Shown: one piece after another, positions 36,751 through 46,971 of the stretch
How the letters are laid out: each line of letters opens with the position of its first letter
Numbering within the stretch: position 1 is the first letter of the stretch
Origin: Nocardia rhizosphaerihabitans
GTDB taxonomy: Bacteria; Actinomycetota; Actinomycetes; Mycobacteriales; Mycobacteriaceae
Length of the DNA stretch: 64,000 bases
Reading direction: 5' to 3'
Assembly (NCBI RefSeq): GCF_014646295.1
Contig: NZ_BMNE01000001.1
Coordinates: 62,001-126,000, forward strand
Position numbers and translations under genes: made by a program
The notes under the pieces: model-generated
What the model was told of the DNA's origin: nothing
Database searches by the model: none
Seen by the model: the letters and a program-made list of their open reading frames with translations, nothing else

Positions 36751-36951
36751 CCATGGTTCACGTCGTGGGTTCCTTCGGTGATCAAGGCGCGCTGATCGCG
36801 CCTGACATCTCAGTTCACCAACCCAGAGGTCCTCGGCCAGCGCGGACCCGACCCTGTGCGGTTGGACCAGTCGACCTCGACCGATCACACAGCCAACGCC
36901 AAGCCCGTACCCCGACCTTCGAGAGACTTCGGGCGTTTCACCATGCTGTCG

Positions 36952-37836
36952 GACTAATCCCCCGCTCGCGCGGTGTGCACAAGGCTAAGACCGACCTGGC
37001 TGCGTGGTTCAAGGGCTCATCCCCGCTCGCGCGGGGAGCACTACGCGTCTACGCCTTCTGTAGTTACGAGCTAGGGCTCATCCCCGCTCGCGCGGGGAGC
37101 ACAGACGGCGGAAGAACGTTCGCGCCGTGGTCGTGGGCTCATCCCCGCTCGCGCGGGGAGCACGTACCCCGTCTCGGGTACCGGGGCCGTCTGCTGGGGC
37201 TCATCCCCGCTCGCGCGGGGAGCACCGAGAAGCTCGGAGGTCTGCGTGAGTCGGTCGGGGCTCATCCCCGCTCGCGCGGGGAGCACTAGGTGTGGTTGGT
37301 CTGCTCGGGTGTTCCACCGGGCTCATCCCCGCTCGCGCGGGGAGCACGAGGACCTCGAGCAACAGCGGGAGGCGCTTCGGGGCTCATCCCCGCTCGCGCG
37401 GGGAGCACGCCTGGCTGGCCGTCGCCGTCATCCTGATGAAGGGCTCATCCCCGCTCGCGCGGGGAGCACTCCATGCGCTGGGCCAGGCGGAGGCCGATGC
37501 CGGGCTCATCCCCGCTCGCGCGGGGAGCACCGCACGCTGCTGGTGCGCCACGACCCACACGAGGGCTCATCCCCGCTCGCGCGGGGAGCACGTCGTCTTG
37601 ACGTAGGCGGCGGTCTGGCCCTTGGGCTCATCCCCGCTCGCGCGGGGAGCACCCTGTGCATCACCGCCGGCATCCTCCAGCGGCGGGCTCATCCCCGCTC
37701 GCGCGGGGAGCACGGCGAACACTGTGGCCATGGCCACCGGCACCAGGGGCTCATCCCCGCTCGCGCGGGGAGCACCAGTTCCGCCGAAGGACGGCGGGGT
37801 GATGGAGGGGCTCATCCCCGCTCGCGCGGGGAGCAC
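36952..37836 (-). CRISPR. CRISPR array 1, type I-E, 15 repeats
   Basis: 15 repeats of 29 bases at a 61-62 base period, 14 spacers. The repeat on the plus strand starts GGGCTCATCCCCGCTCGCGC and ends GGGGAGCAC; the crRNA orientation (minus strand) starts GTGCTCCCCGCGCGAGCGGG, typical of type I-E. Only the far-left repeat (about 36951-36980) is degenerate, marking the oldest end. Repeats are otherwise identical. The leader lies on the right, next to cas2. Confidence 0.95.
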
Positions 37837-37960
37837 ACTAATTGACCTGCGCCTTCACGAAGCAATCAACCGATTTTCATTCACTTTCGATCGTCCTCCC
37901 ACACCTAGACCCCCACATGCTCGCAAGGGACGCCACACCTACCCGATCACGACACCGCGA
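37837..37960 (-). promoter_or_regulatory. CRISPR array 1 leader
   Basis: Between array 1 and the cas2 stop. AT-richer than the array; contains TTCATTCACTTTCGATC starting about 40 bases from the last repeat, a block shared with the leaders of arrays 3 and 4. It should hold the array promoter firing leftward and the integration recognition motif. Confidence 0.75.
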
Positions 37961-38011
37961 ACGGCTCACCGTGACCTTTCGCTCTGTGGGACGACAACAC
38001 CCAACCTACGG

Positions 38012-38386
38012 TCAGTTGTCGCTGTCTGGCCGCTGACGCTTCGACTGATGGGCACGGCGATATCGGCTCGCCTTGATCCAACCTGGCCGTGCGCTACCAC
38101 CGCTGCCGTCACTGGTGTGGGGACGGAGCATTAGATGGATGCCGTCGATGTCGATCGGTTCCCAATCGTGGCGGTGGGTCTTGAACGCCATGCGTTGTTC
38201 GCCGCGGGTGGTGTGGATCATGATCGCGCGGCCGTCCTTGCAGAGCTCGATCACACGCTGCCAAGCAAGATCCCGCACCCGCGCGCTGACCACACCGACG
38301 AACACACCCGGGCTGACCTCCAGGAACCAACGAGTCAGGTGCCCGCGAAGCCCAGCAGGACAGGCGGTGAGGACCAGAACTACCAC
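38012..38386 (-). CDS. cas2: Cas2 (type I-E)
   Basis: 124 residues. GTG at 38386 begins VVVLVLTACPAGLRGHLTRW, the standard type I-E Cas2 start, overlapping the cas1 3' end by 7 bases. The domain continues to WEPIDIDGIHLMLRP; about 25 extra residues form a basic C-terminal tail. Cas2 is the structural core of the Cas1-Cas2 integrase, and is intact here while cas1 is not. Confidence 0.9.
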   Translation of the reverse strand: MVVLVLTACPAGLRGHLTRWFLEVSPGVFVGVVSARVRDLAWQRVIELCKDGRAIMIHTTRGEQRMAFKTHRHDWEPIDIDGIHLMLRPHTSDGSGGSARPGWIKASRYRRAHQSKRQRPDSDN

Positions 38387-39341
38387 GGCGGGTCCTCGTC
38401 GGCATAGGAGATCCCCGCTGCGAGGTTGCCTTTGCGGTCCCACAGTTCCACGACGTCGCTGTCCCACTCCTCGGCGTCGCCTTCACGGTCGGGCACCAGC
38501 AGCTCGTAGATGTCAGAACAGCAGCGTGCCAACAGGTTTCCTGCATGAACCGCGTCGCGGACAGCCCGACGGGTGACTCCCCCGATATCGTCGCCGCCTT
38601 CGGCCGCGATCAGTGCTGCAGCATCGAACGCCGCCGGAATCGCGTACTCGGCCTTGTACAGATCGGCCAGGTCGAACACGAAGGACCGCTCGTGTCCGGT
38701 GTGGACGAACCCGAGTCCTGGTGCGCAGCCGAGGGCGACGATCACCGCATGAGCCACCCCGTACAAGCACGTCGTCGCGACCGAAAGGGCTTGGTTGACC
38801 AGGTCGGAGGCGCCGAATCGTTCGGGTTGTAGTCGCGGCGTTGCCATTCGATGCCGGTGCGTTGAGCGTGCTCGCGGTAGATGCGGCGTACGCGGGCGCC
38901 TTCGCGCCCACGCAGTTGCTGCATGGTCAGGCCGGCGACGTCTTCGCCCGGGAACCGCATCTCATACATCTGCCGGGCGATCCGCAGGCGGCTGGTCTGG
39001 TTCGACACCGCTGCTGCTTGGGCTTCGAGCAGGCGTGAGCTGCGGGCCAGTGACCGGCCGTGGGCATAGTAGCGCACACCCCGCTCCCCTACCCAGACGA
39101 CGGTGGATCCGCTTTCGGCGAGCAGCATCATCGCCTGGTGGGTGACACGGGTGCCCGGACACAGCAGAAGAGCACCGATGGCGGCGGCGGGGATGTGGAC
39201 GACTCCGCGTTCGTCGGTGGAGGTGATCGCGTTGGCGTCGCGGTGCACGGTGGCGCGTTCGATGTAGATGAACGACAGTCGATCCCGCGCACGGACGAGT
39301 TCCCCGATCCGTGGCGGCCGCGTACCGGGGATGTCTTTCAC
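38380..39341 (-). pseudogene. cas1: cas1 (type I-E) with a one-base deletion
   Basis: Cas1 integrates new spacers. The first 175 codons (GTG at 39341) run to WQRRDYNPND and include catalytic Glu147 in GREGARVRR. The frame then shifts; the other frame continues GASDLVNQALSVATTCLYG with the catalytic His (GFVHTG) and Asp (FVFDLADLYK) to a stop at 38380. One T is missing near 38815-38822 (ACGATTCGG in place of ACGATTTCGG). Everything else is full length (about 320 codons). Either a real recent inactivation or a sequencing error. Confidence 0.85.
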
Positions 39342-40024
39342 GCCGGCGCCAGCGTGAGCAGTCCGCAGCCGTACCCTTTCGCGCGGCCGATCCCACCGAC
39401 AAGTGCTCCACGCAGTGCTTGCGGGTCCGTGACCTGCAGGGTGCCTTCGAACGTGGCGGTCGACAACGACACCCTCTGCGAATGCCGTTGGAACGTCACC
39501 GATCTACGGTCAGTGATGACGACGTCGGGTTCCTTGCTGTCTCCGCTGACGCATTGCCCGAGCTCGAACCCGTGATCAGCGGACTTACGCTGCAGCCATT
39601 GCAGTTGGCCTTCCGAGTCGAGACCGGTGGTTCGGCCGCGTTCGGTCGGGTCGTTGCGCTGCCGGTCCATGGCGCGGCGCACGGGATTGGCGGTGAGCCG
39701 GAAGTGCCATTGTTGTCCCGTGGCGAGGCCGTCGAGCAGGTCTCGATAGTCGCGGGTGGCCCAGGTGCTGGTGGTCGGCCAACCCGCCTGCTCGACCACA
39801 TGGGTGAAGTCCGGTCGCGTCGGGGAGACCACGTAGAGGTGAATCGTGTTCTCGGAAAGGTCAATTCGCCACAGCACTCGACCATCACCGGTCGGGGCCA
39901 CTGCGTCGATCGTCTCCGAGGGCGGGAAGGACGTCATTACCGCGGCGTGGGTGACCTGAGGTGAGCTAAGGAACAAGCGAGTGCTTTTGCGCGCTGGGTT
40001 GAGCGGAATTCGCGACAGGTACAT
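39338..40024 (-). CDS. cas6e: Cas6e (CasE) crRNA endonuclease
   Basis: 228 residues; cuts the pre-crRNA in each repeat and stays bound to its 3' hairpin in Cascade. Starts MYLSRIPLNPARKSTR; the catalytic His is H26 in QVTHAAVMTSF. The glycine-rich loop GIGRAKGYGCGLLTL near the C-terminus is conserved. Overlaps cas5 by one base (TAATG) and cas1 by GTGA. Confidence 0.9.
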   Translation of the reverse strand: MYLSRIPLNPARKSTRLFLSSPQVTHAAVMTSFPPSETIDAVAPTGDGRVLWRIDLSENTIHLYVVSPTRPDFTHVVEQAGWPTTSTWATRDYRDLLDGLATGQQWHFRLTANPVRRAMDRQRNDPTERGRTTGLDSEGQLQWLQRKSADHGFELGQCVSGDSKEPDVVITDRRSVTFQRHSQRVSLSTATFEGTLQVTDPQALRGALVGGIGRAKGYGCGLLTLAPA

Positions 40025-40899
40025 TAGGCGCCTCCCAGCGCGGCGAACGGGTCGTGAGGTTTGGTGGTGACGGCCTTGGTCGCTTCGATCGCGACGATGC
40101 CTCTGTCGCGTTGATCATGTTCCCGTCGCTGGGTGTCCCTCGGTGCGGGCGGGGATTCGCGGAAGTCGATGAGCGCGTCGAGATAGCTGGTTCCGAGGCC
40201 GACGCACAGCGCCGCGGGCAGTTCGTGGGTCGTGTGCCACGTGGTGTGGGGCTCGTAGGCGCGCGGACCCGCGAAGCTCAGCGGCTGTGCGGGGTGGGTG
40301 TATCTGCGCACCGGCGCTGCGTCTTCGGGTGGGTGTTCGGTGATGAATTCGACTGATACAGAAGGGGCGTCGCGCGGCCTTTCTCTTGCCAGCGGCACTC
40401 TGTCGAACAGTGCGGTGGCCGGGTCGCTGTCGCGGATGATCAACAGCGGGCCAGCGGGTGGGCAGGATCGGCGGCCGAGATGGACTCCGAACGTAGGGGC
40501 GTGGAGAGCTGCCTCGAGATCGGTGACCAACTCCTCGTCGACGCTGCTGACTGCAACGGTGAAGGCCGCGTCGGACAGGTAGTACCGCTCGGAGATGATC
40601 GTCGACTTGCCTTCAGCTCGGCGTCCGCCGCCTGCCGTTGGTGGTGTCTGCTCGCGGGGTCGACCACCACCGACAGTATGGAAGTCAGCTATCGACTGCC
40701 CTCGCCGGTCGACCCTGATGGTGAACTCGAGGGTGCTGAAGCGGTGCAGTGGCTTACATCGGTCGTGACCCAGCGCCGCGCCCAGGAGACCGATCAGACC
40801 GGAACGGCTCGGGTGGGGCAACGTTTCGCGAATGTTCCAGTGAGAGCGAGTGCCCCACGACTGCATAGGCCCTGACAATCGCAGCACGAGTCCGCTCAT
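40024..40899 (-). CDS. cas5e: Cas5e (CasD), Cascade subunit
   Basis: 291 residues; binds the 5' handle of the crRNA. The ATG at 40899 is chosen because it overlaps the cas7 stop by ATGA and gives the typical start MSGLVLRLSGPMQSWGTRS. The Gly-rich DFHTVGGGRP region and the SERYYLSDAAFTVAV strand are typical of Cas5e. Slightly long for the family, owing to a charged C-terminus. Confidence 0.9.
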   Translation of the reverse strand: MSGLVLRLSGPMQSWGTRSHWNIRETLPHPSRSGLIGLLGAALGHDRCKPLHRFSTLEFTIRVDRRGQSIADFHTVGGGRPREQTPPTAGGGRRAEGKSTIISERYYLSDAAFTVAVSSVDEELVTDLEAALHAPTFGVHLGRRSCPPAGPLLIIRDSDPATALFDRVPLARERPRDAPSVSVEFITEHPPEDAAPVRRYTHPAQPLSFAGPRAYEPHTTWHTTHELPAALCVGLGTSYLDALIDFRESPPAPRDTQRREHDQRDRGIVAIEATKAVTTKPHDPFAALGGA

Positions 40900-42062
40900 A
40901 CCGTGGCCTTGGCCGACATCGCGCCGCAGACGGCCTCCGAGGCGTGGGCGGTCAGGTCTGCGAGCGAGGCGTAGTGGGTGCCGAGCCCGTTGGTGTCGAT
41001 ATCTGTTGTGCCGGAATGCCCGGACCACGATCCCTGGTCTCCCAGGAAGCGGTGCAGGCGTTGGGTGTAGTTGTCGAGTGTGGAGACGGCGCGGTCGAGG
41101 TAGCCGTCACCATTGGTGTAGATGGGTTTTTCGAATCCGCCGGCCAGCGACATCGGTGCTGTGCGCACCGCGAGATACACCAGGTCCGGCGTCGTGTGCG
41201 CGGCGGTGGAGTTCGCCTTGCCCGATGGCACGACCGTCAGAAATGTTCTGGTCCATGCCTCGATGACGTCGAGTGCGGTGCCGAAGTCACCGAGTTGGTC
41301 GACGAACTGGGCGATGTTTACCGTGCAGTATCGGTAGAACGTCCCGGAGGCGAATTCGGCGGTCGCGAGATGGCCAGCCCCGGAGTTGGGCGCGAGATCG
41401 TCGACAGCGGTGAAGTAGTCGAAGTCCGGGGCTGCCTCGTGCACGGTGAAGGCATGCGCCACCTGGGTTGCTCCGTCGACGGTGTGATCAGGGGTGTCCG
41501 CGAGCATTCGTCCGAGCAGCGCAATCGTCGAACTACGCTGATTGAGGATCTGAGTCACCGGTCGGGCGAGCGACGACACTGCAGCTTTGGTCGCGGTGAC
41601 CTTGGCTTCTCTTTCCGCCTTCGAGAGCCGTTTCGGTTTGCCGCCGGCGTCGAGCTCAGGCAGTGGAAGGGCAGTGATCAGATCGCGGTGTTCGTTGGCC
41701 AGATCCGCCAGATCGCGGGTGACCGTGGAGGGCAACCACAGCAGGACTTTGGTGATGTCGGTATCGTCCTCGGCGGTCAACCCGTACGCTTCGACAACCG
41801 CGCGCCCGGCGCGGCGTGCATCGTCGGGTGACCAGCCCTGTTCGACGAGCATTGTCCGTACTTCGACTGCGATCTGGCGTGTGCGCACCGTCGGTGAGTC
41901 GATGCGGCGTTCCAGTTCCAGCCGTGCTGCGCGTTTCCAGCTCTGGCTGGAAACCCGGATCCGTTGAGTTCCGCCGTAGATGCAGCTCTTGGGACTTCCG
42001 AGTCCGTCCCTGTTGACGTTGGAGTAGGGCAATGTATGCAACGCGTGAATATCGAGGAACAC
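40896..42062 (-). CDS. cas7e: Cas7e (CasC), Cascade backbone
   Basis: 388 residues; six copies form the Cascade backbone along the crRNA. GTG at 42062 with AAAGGGA upstream; begins MFLDIHALHTLPYSNVNRD and carries GTQRIRVSSQSWKRAARLEL, both typical of Cse4/Cas7e. Preceded by a 60-base gap from cse2, the only larger gap in the cas operon, where a secondary promoter could lie. Confidence 0.92.
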   Translation of the reverse strand: MFLDIHALHTLPYSNVNRDGLGSPKSCIYGGTQRIRVSSQSWKRAARLELERRIDSPTVRTRQIAVEVRTMLVEQGWSPDDARRAGRAVVEAYGLTAEDDTDITKVLLWLPSTVTRDLADLANEHRDLITALPLPELDAGGKPKRLSKAEREAKVTATKAAVSSLARPVTQILNQRSSTIALLGRMLADTPDHTVDGATQVAHAFTVHEAAPDFDYFTAVDDLAPNSGAGHLATAEFASGTFYRYCTVNIAQFVDQLGDFGTALDVIEAWTRTFLTVVPSGKANSTAAHTTPDLVYLAVRTAPMSLAGGFEKPIYTNGDGYLDRAVSTLDNYTQRLHRFLGDQGSWSGHSGTTDIDTNGLGTHYASLADLTAHASEAVCGAMSAKATV

Positions 42063-42122
42063 CGGTTCCCTTTCTCGAAGGTGTGGTGACGAGCTAGTGC
42101 GACACGGATACCTGGTGGCCGA

Positions 42123-42650
42123 TCATTCGGCAGCTATTGATGTTTCCGCGTCCTGGTCGAGGTTCTGTGCGCGGTAGAAGGCCTGCAGCCACCGCCGGGC
42201 GGTGTCGTTGCGGTATCGAGGCCATCGGGTCGCGTCCTGCAGCAAGGTGGCGAAATCGATCGCGACATCGTCGCTTCGCATCGGAACCACGATGCGGGTG
42301 AGCATTCGACACAGCGCCCCCGCGGGCTGGCGGCTCAGCAGGTGAACCGAAGATTCCCGGGTATTGGCGGCGACCGCCGTGTAGCGGGCGATGCTGGCGC
42401 CGATATTTCCTGGCGCCTTGCCCGGAATCGCTCCGACGGGTCGGTGCGCGATCAGTGATGCCACGGTGTAGCGGACAGCTTCTTCGTGGGGTTTGCTGCT
42501 AGTGGTCCACGGAGACAGATAGGCATGCATCCGGTCGGCTCGCTCGACCGGGCGGCCGAGCCCTGATCGCAACGCCGCACGGACACCGAGGTCGTCGGTG
42601 AGATCGGTGATGTATTCGACGAACTTGATGTTTCCTGGGGGTGCCGTCAC
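42123..42650 (-). CDS. cse2: Cse2 (CasB), Cascade small subunit
   Basis: 175 residues, GTG start at 42650 overlapping the cse1 stop (GTGA). All-helical; the C-terminal half (AIDFATLLQDATRWPRYRND) is typical of Cse2. Two copies bridge Cse1 and Cas6e and contact the displaced strand. Confidence 0.85.
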   Translation of the reverse strand: MTAPPGNIKFVEYITDLTDDLGVRAALRSGLGRPVERADRMHAYLSPWTTSSKPHEEAVRYTVASLIAHRPVGAIPGKAPGNIGASIARYTAVAANTRESSVHLLSRQPAGALCRMLTRIVVPMRSDDVAIDFATLLQDATRWPRYRNDTARRWLQAFYRAQNLDQDAETSIAAE

Positions 42651-44185
42651 TGGTCTTCCTTCGCTGGAGGGTTCTTCTTGGCGACGTATCGACGCAGGTA
42701 CGTGACAACACCGGCGGTTTCGCGGGCGACTGAGGGATGGTGGCCGAGGTGCCCGGTGGCGGCATCAACGGCCTGCAACGCTGGTCCCAGAAACGCCCGG
42801 TAGGTCCGTTCGAATCGGCGCTGCTCGAGCAGCTTCCAGAACAGAGCCTCCGCCTCGGGCCAATAGCATGTTTGCGCAGGAGCGATCCACGGGATGTCGT
42901 CCGTTTTGCGCGCCGAGGAACTACCTGTCCCCAGATTCTTGTACGCCCGCCGCAACGCAGTGCACAGCACATCGTGGACATCTTCTGCCGCCACGTGAAG
43001 TTCGGCTGCACCGTCGGCGGCATCCGGGTCGTTCTCGTAGGACCATCTCAGCAACTCCGGAGTGGTCGCGGTGAACACCAACCGATCTGTGGACTGTCGA
43101 TCCTGGTCCCAGCCGTGGACGCGGACCCGCAGCGCCGATTGCCAGTCGATGGGCAGGGTCGATGTCGCAGCCAGCACCGCCGGTCGGCGCTGGCCGTCTC
43201 GGTCGGCCAGCAAGGCATCCAGATCACGCCAGACCGCGCGCGCAGCGCGCGCTGGGCGCGCCCGCCACGCATCGTTGGTGCGGTCCTGGATGGTGTAGGG
43301 GTCAGCGATCGGAAGGTGCCGGTTCTTGTAGGACCAGGTCAGGTAGCAGCCCCGCACCGATGCCTCGTCGTTGGTGGGCACCATCAGAACGGCATGGCGG
43401 GATTGGCCGGTGAGGAGTCCGCCCGGCCAGGTCGCCTCTGGCGGCTGCGCGAGTGGATCGTGTCGGTCGCGTACCTCCCATGGGGCCAAGTCATCACCGG
43501 CTCCATGAGCGGTGCCCGGCGAGGGAATTCCGGCGACTAACGTCTCGAACAGGCTGCGTCCCAATGGGTAGAAGCTCACGGTTCCGCGCAGTGGGCCCGC
43601 CGACATGTGGTGATCGCTCACCGCGCCGACCGTGCGGGTACCGCCGGTGCCACCCGAGCCGTACCAATGGTGGGCCAGCAGGCACTGCAGCGCATACTGT
43701 GCTGCGATGTCGGGGGCATGGGTATTCGATGTGTGCTGCCACCAGATCGGTGTGTTGTCGGCTGGTCTAGCCGGGTCCAACACATTGACCGATTTCCGTT
43801 CTGCTTGCTCGGCCAGGCGCGGGTCCTGCAGCCATGGCCACACCGGGTCGAACAGATCCCAGCGCCCATCCAGATCCTCTCCATACAGGTAGCCGTCGAT
43901 CGCGTCGACGGAGAACTGGCCGGTCTCTGCGACGTCGAGTCGGCGTTCCTCGAACTCGGGTCGATTTGTCGCCTTGTCGAGGCCGGTGATCCGCGCCGCT
44001 ATCGTGAACAACACGCGCAGCATCCCGGCAGCAGCCGGCGGGCTTGTTATGGCGAGATCGGTGTACAGGTGCGCATTCAACAGGAGCTCACGCAAGCCCA
44101 CCCATTCGACGGTTTCTGGGCCGGAACCCGCTTTCGCCGAAGCGAACACAGGGATCGCGGGCTCGACGCGCAGATCAAAGGGCAT
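42647..44185 (-). CDS. cse1: Cse1 (CasA), Cascade large subunit
   Basis: 512 residues; recognises the PAM and recruits Cas3. Starts MPFDLRVEPAIPVFAS and includes LLLNAHLYTDLAI and FDPVWPWLQDPRL, typical Cse1 features. Overlaps cas3 by 11 bases. Full length with no visible damage. Confidence 0.9.
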   Translation of the reverse strand: MPFDLRVEPAIPVFASAKAGSGPETVEWVGLRELLLNAHLYTDLAITSPPAAAGMLRVLFTIAARITGLDKATNRPEFEERRLDVAETGQFSVDAIDGYLYGEDLDGRWDLFDPVWPWLQDPRLAEQAERKSVNVLDPARPADNTPIWWQHTSNTHAPDIAAQYALQCLLAHHWYGSGGTGGTRTVGAVSDHHMSAGPLRGTVSFYPLGRSLFETLVAGIPSPGTAHGAGDDLAPWEVRDRHDPLAQPPEATWPGGLLTGQSRHAVLMVPTNDEASVRGCYLTWSYKNRHLPIADPYTIQDRTNDAWRARPARAARAVWRDLDALLADRDGQRRPAVLAATSTLPIDWQSALRVRVHGWDQDRQSTDRLVFTATTPELLRWSYENDPDAADGAAELHVAAEDVHDVLCTALRRAYKNLGTGSSSARKTDDIPWIAPAQTCYWPEAEALFWKLLEQRRFERTYRAFLGPALQAVDAATGHLGHHPSVARETAGVVTYLRRYVAKKNPPAKEDQ

Positions 44186-46817
44186 CGGACAGACCTTCTT
44201 TCACCAGGCCAAGTTCAGGGTCGAGATGCAGACCGCCGTGTTCGGGAGCAGGAAACAGGTAGGCGTCGACCAACGGGGTCTTCTTCCATCTCGCCCGGTA
44301 TGGGTTGTCCCATCCTCGAACCCAGCCGAGCGGACACCGCACCGAGGCGGCGATCATGGTCATCACGTCGCTGTCGCTGAGACTGCCGCCGGGAAACGGG
44401 ATGCGGTGGTCTGCGTCCAGCCAATGTCTGCCGTCGGTGTCGGTGTACTGCGGTATCAGCCACACGTTGTCGACACCGAGGCGTGTCGAGGCGTCCACGT
44501 CGTCTTCAGCAACATGCGGATTGGTCAGCTCCAGCAGGTCCCCCAGCAGGTGAGGCGCCGGAATGGTGACGAACCCAGCCATCGACTTGCCTTCGAGCGC
44601 AGTCGAATTGCGCTTGCTCCATGCGGTCGCGTCAGCGCCGTCGATCGGCGGCAGGTCTCGGTTGTGAACTTGCTGAACCAGTCGATCCACGTCATCGGGA
44701 ACTACCAGGTCTGGTCCGTGCTCGGCGAGCAGACGCCGTGTCGCCGCGAGTTCGTACTCCGGATAGATGCTGCGCCACTCGGGCGGAAAGCCGGCGAGTT
44801 CGGGATCGAGCACCACCAGCGTCGGCTGCATCACCCACGCCGGCCGTGTATAGACGGCGTGCCGCCACACCCGGCCCAGCCGCTGGATCAGCTGCGCGAT
44901 CGGCACCAAATCGCTGATGATCAGGTCGAAGTCCACGTCGAGAGACTGTTCGAGAATTGTTGTCGTTACAACGATTCCGAGGTCGGGCCGCGGATATTGC
45001 TCGGTGGGGCTCTTGCCGAACCTGGTGATGACTTCGGTTTCGATCTGCAGCCGCTGCTGGTAGGGGAAGCGAGCATGCAACAGCCAGACCGGGGTCTTTC
45101 GCGACGACGACCCGTCGTGGGAGTTCAGTACCGCGTTGATCTGTTCGAAGGTGTGTTGCGCAGATGCCACCGTCGAGCACACCACCGCGACACAACCACC
45201 CGATGCCACCGCGGATTCGAGGTAGCCGAGGATGCCGTCGACCCGACGACCCGGTTGATACCGGCAGTAGTCGATGCGCGTGCGCCGCCGGCCGAAGTCG
45301 TGCATCCGGGAAACCGAGTCCTGGGCCGGGCGTTGAACCGTCCCGTCCGATCCGACGTACAGCCAGCCAGGATAGGACAGCTCTTCCACCGCTCGCGAAG
45401 CGTTGGCATCAAAATTGTTGAGATAGGAGGCCGCCAGTTCACGCGTGATATGGCGGGGCAGCGTCGCAGAGATCAGGATCACCGGTACGCGCAGGAAACC
45501 ACACCACGACAGCAGGCGTGCGAGCAGCGTGAGCATGTACGGGTCAGCAGCGTGGACCTCGTCGACAACCAAAGTCTTGCCCAGCAGCCCCCACAGGCGG
45601 AGCATATTGAACCGCGTCGCCAACGCTGCGAGCAACACTTGATCGATGGTGACCACCGACATGCCCGCCAGCAGCGGCTTACGTGGCCCGTTCAACCAGC
45701 CCATGACGACATCATCAGCGCAGTAGTCGCGGTACGGCTCGAAGAACGCACTCATCGTATGAGCCAGCGTCACAGGACGATCCGACGAGGCGGCCGCGCC
45801 CGCGAACGACGTTCCGCGTATCCACATAGCATTGGTTGTCGCCTGGGTCGGCAAGCACATGATCATTCCCGGGCGCCCCGTCGCTACGCCGAATCGGTGC
45901 ACGCCGACGAAAGCGGCTTCCGTCTTTCCCGATCCAGTGCCTGCGGTGATCACCAGCAAGCCGGGCCCTGTCGGATGGAAGTCGTGCTCAATCGATTCTT
46001 GCAGCGGATTCGGCGGCCCGCTGACGAGCAACTCGATCGACACCAAGCCAGCCAGCTCGGGCACCCCCAACCCCAAGCCTGGCAGCCGGACTCGCATCGA
46101 CGTGATGGTGTGGCTCCAGCGCTGTGTGGGATTGGTGGGCGCCGACAGTTGCGAGTTCTTGATCCAGTCGGTATCGCTCGCGATCCAGTCGGTCAAGATG
46201 ACGAACCCCGCGAGAACACCTGCCGCGGGGCCACCGATGTGCTCAGGAATCGTCGGGTCGCCCAACACCGACCGCAGACCGTCGACAAGCTCACGCCGCC
46301 ACTGATGAAACCCCGGACCGCCCAGTTTGCCTTCCAGGCGAGAGGTGCGTCTGCCGATCGCGCCGGTGTTGCGTTCCTGGAACACGCCGTGGTGCCCACC
46401 GAGAAGCTCTGCCATCCGATACGGACTGGAGCGGAACGGGATTCGATGCTCCCGGCCGGAGTAGCTCAGCAACTCAGGCAACGTCAAATAGGTGACATTG
46501 GCGTGGTGAATCCAACCTACCGTGCCCGGCGGCGGATCCTGATTCTGAAAGCAAGGGCAGGCCTTGCCGACATCGTGCAAGCCAGCCAACAACGCCACGA
46601 ACCGACGAGCCTCCTCGGGGCTCAATCCGAGCTGAGCACCGATCCACTCACGCACCCCAGCTGGCAGGTGCACATCCCACAACACATAGGCCACTGCAGC
46701 TGTGTCGAGCAGATGCCACTTCAGCAGGTATGGCCGCGGCAGTCCCCACCGCTTGCCCCACGGGTCAGCCACAGTGCCACGACGGGTCGCAAATACGCTG
46801 GGGCGCAGAGCATGCAC
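44175..46817 (-). CDS. cas3: Cas3 helicase-nuclease (type I-E)
   Basis: 880 residues; degrades the target after Cascade binding. HD nuclease: LAGLHDVGKACPCFQ and GGHHG. Helicase motifs: Walker A TAGTGSGKTEAA, box II VVDEVHAAD, SATLP, and motif VI IQRLGRVWRH. The C-terminal domain is present to the end. The ATG at 46817 lacks a clear ribosome-binding site; a GTG at 46772 (VADPWGKRWG) is an alternative. First gene of the intact cas operon. Confidence 0.92.
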   Translation of the reverse strand: MHALRPSVFATRRGTVADPWGKRWGLPRPYLLKWHLLDTAAVAYVLWDVHLPAGVREWIGAQLGLSPEEARRFVALLAGLHDVGKACPCFQNQDPPPGTVGWIHHANVTYLTLPELLSYSGREHRIPFRSSPYRMAELLGGHHGVFQERNTGAIGRRTSRLEGKLGGPGFHQWRRELVDGLRSVLGDPTIPEHIGGPAAGVLAGFVILTDWIASDTDWIKNSQLSAPTNPTQRWSHTITSMRVRLPGLGLGVPELAGLVSIELLVSGPPNPLQESIEHDFHPTGPGLLVITAGTGSGKTEAAFVGVHRFGVATGRPGMIMCLPTQATTNAMWIRGTSFAGAAASSDRPVTLAHTMSAFFEPYRDYCADDVVMGWLNGPRKPLLAGMSVVTIDQVLLAALATRFNMLRLWGLLGKTLVVDEVHAADPYMLTLLARLLSWCGFLRVPVILISATLPRHITRELAASYLNNFDANASRAVEELSYPGWLYVGSDGTVQRPAQDSVSRMHDFGRRRTRIDYCRYQPGRRVDGILGYLESAVASGGCVAVVCSTVASAQHTFEQINAVLNSHDGSSSRKTPVWLLHARFPYQQRLQIETEVITRFGKSPTEQYPRPDLGIVVTTTILEQSLDVDFDLIISDLVPIAQLIQRLGRVWRHAVYTRPAWVMQPTLVVLDPELAGFPPEWRSIYPEYELAATRRLLAEHGPDLVVPDDVDRLVQQVHNRDLPPIDGADATAWSKRNSTALEGKSMAGFVTIPAPHLLGDLLELTNPHVAEDDVDASTRLGVDNVWLIPQYTDTDGRHWLDADHRIPFPGGSLSDSDVMTMIAASVRCPLGWVRGWDNPYRARWKKTPLVDAYLFPAPEHGGLHLDPELGLVKEGLSDAL

Positions 46818-46849
46818 CGGCCGCTGAGCGGTGCCGTGTCATGGGGTGG

Positions 46850-46971
46850 CGACCCGCCGGCAGCCACCGCGCGACCGTCGCGACGCCAGGCAGGCCGTTA
46901 GCCAGCAGCATTCGAGCGTCCTGCGGCAACCACTGGTCCCATACCGAGCCAGCCATTGCAAACGAAACCAC
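46850..46971 (-). pseudogene. Relic of a second cas3 5' end
   Basis: On the minus strand from a GTG at 46971: VVSFAMAGSVWDQWLPQDAR then MLLANGLPGVATVAR. The gene at 47749-50229 has LVWDHWLPEHVRALLADGLP at its N-terminus, plus the same upstream sequence. About 27 codons of the original are missing and the rest stops making sense near cas3. A leftover of a cas3 duplication or recombination. Confidence 0.65.

Noticed and set aside
36750..36830. Complete tRNA gene on the minus strand
   Set aside because: No matching acceptor stem, D arm or anticodon arm at the required distance; only the 3' half is present.
37013..37836. Long open frames through the arrays on both strands
   Set aside because: They are translations of CRISPR repeats and spacers.
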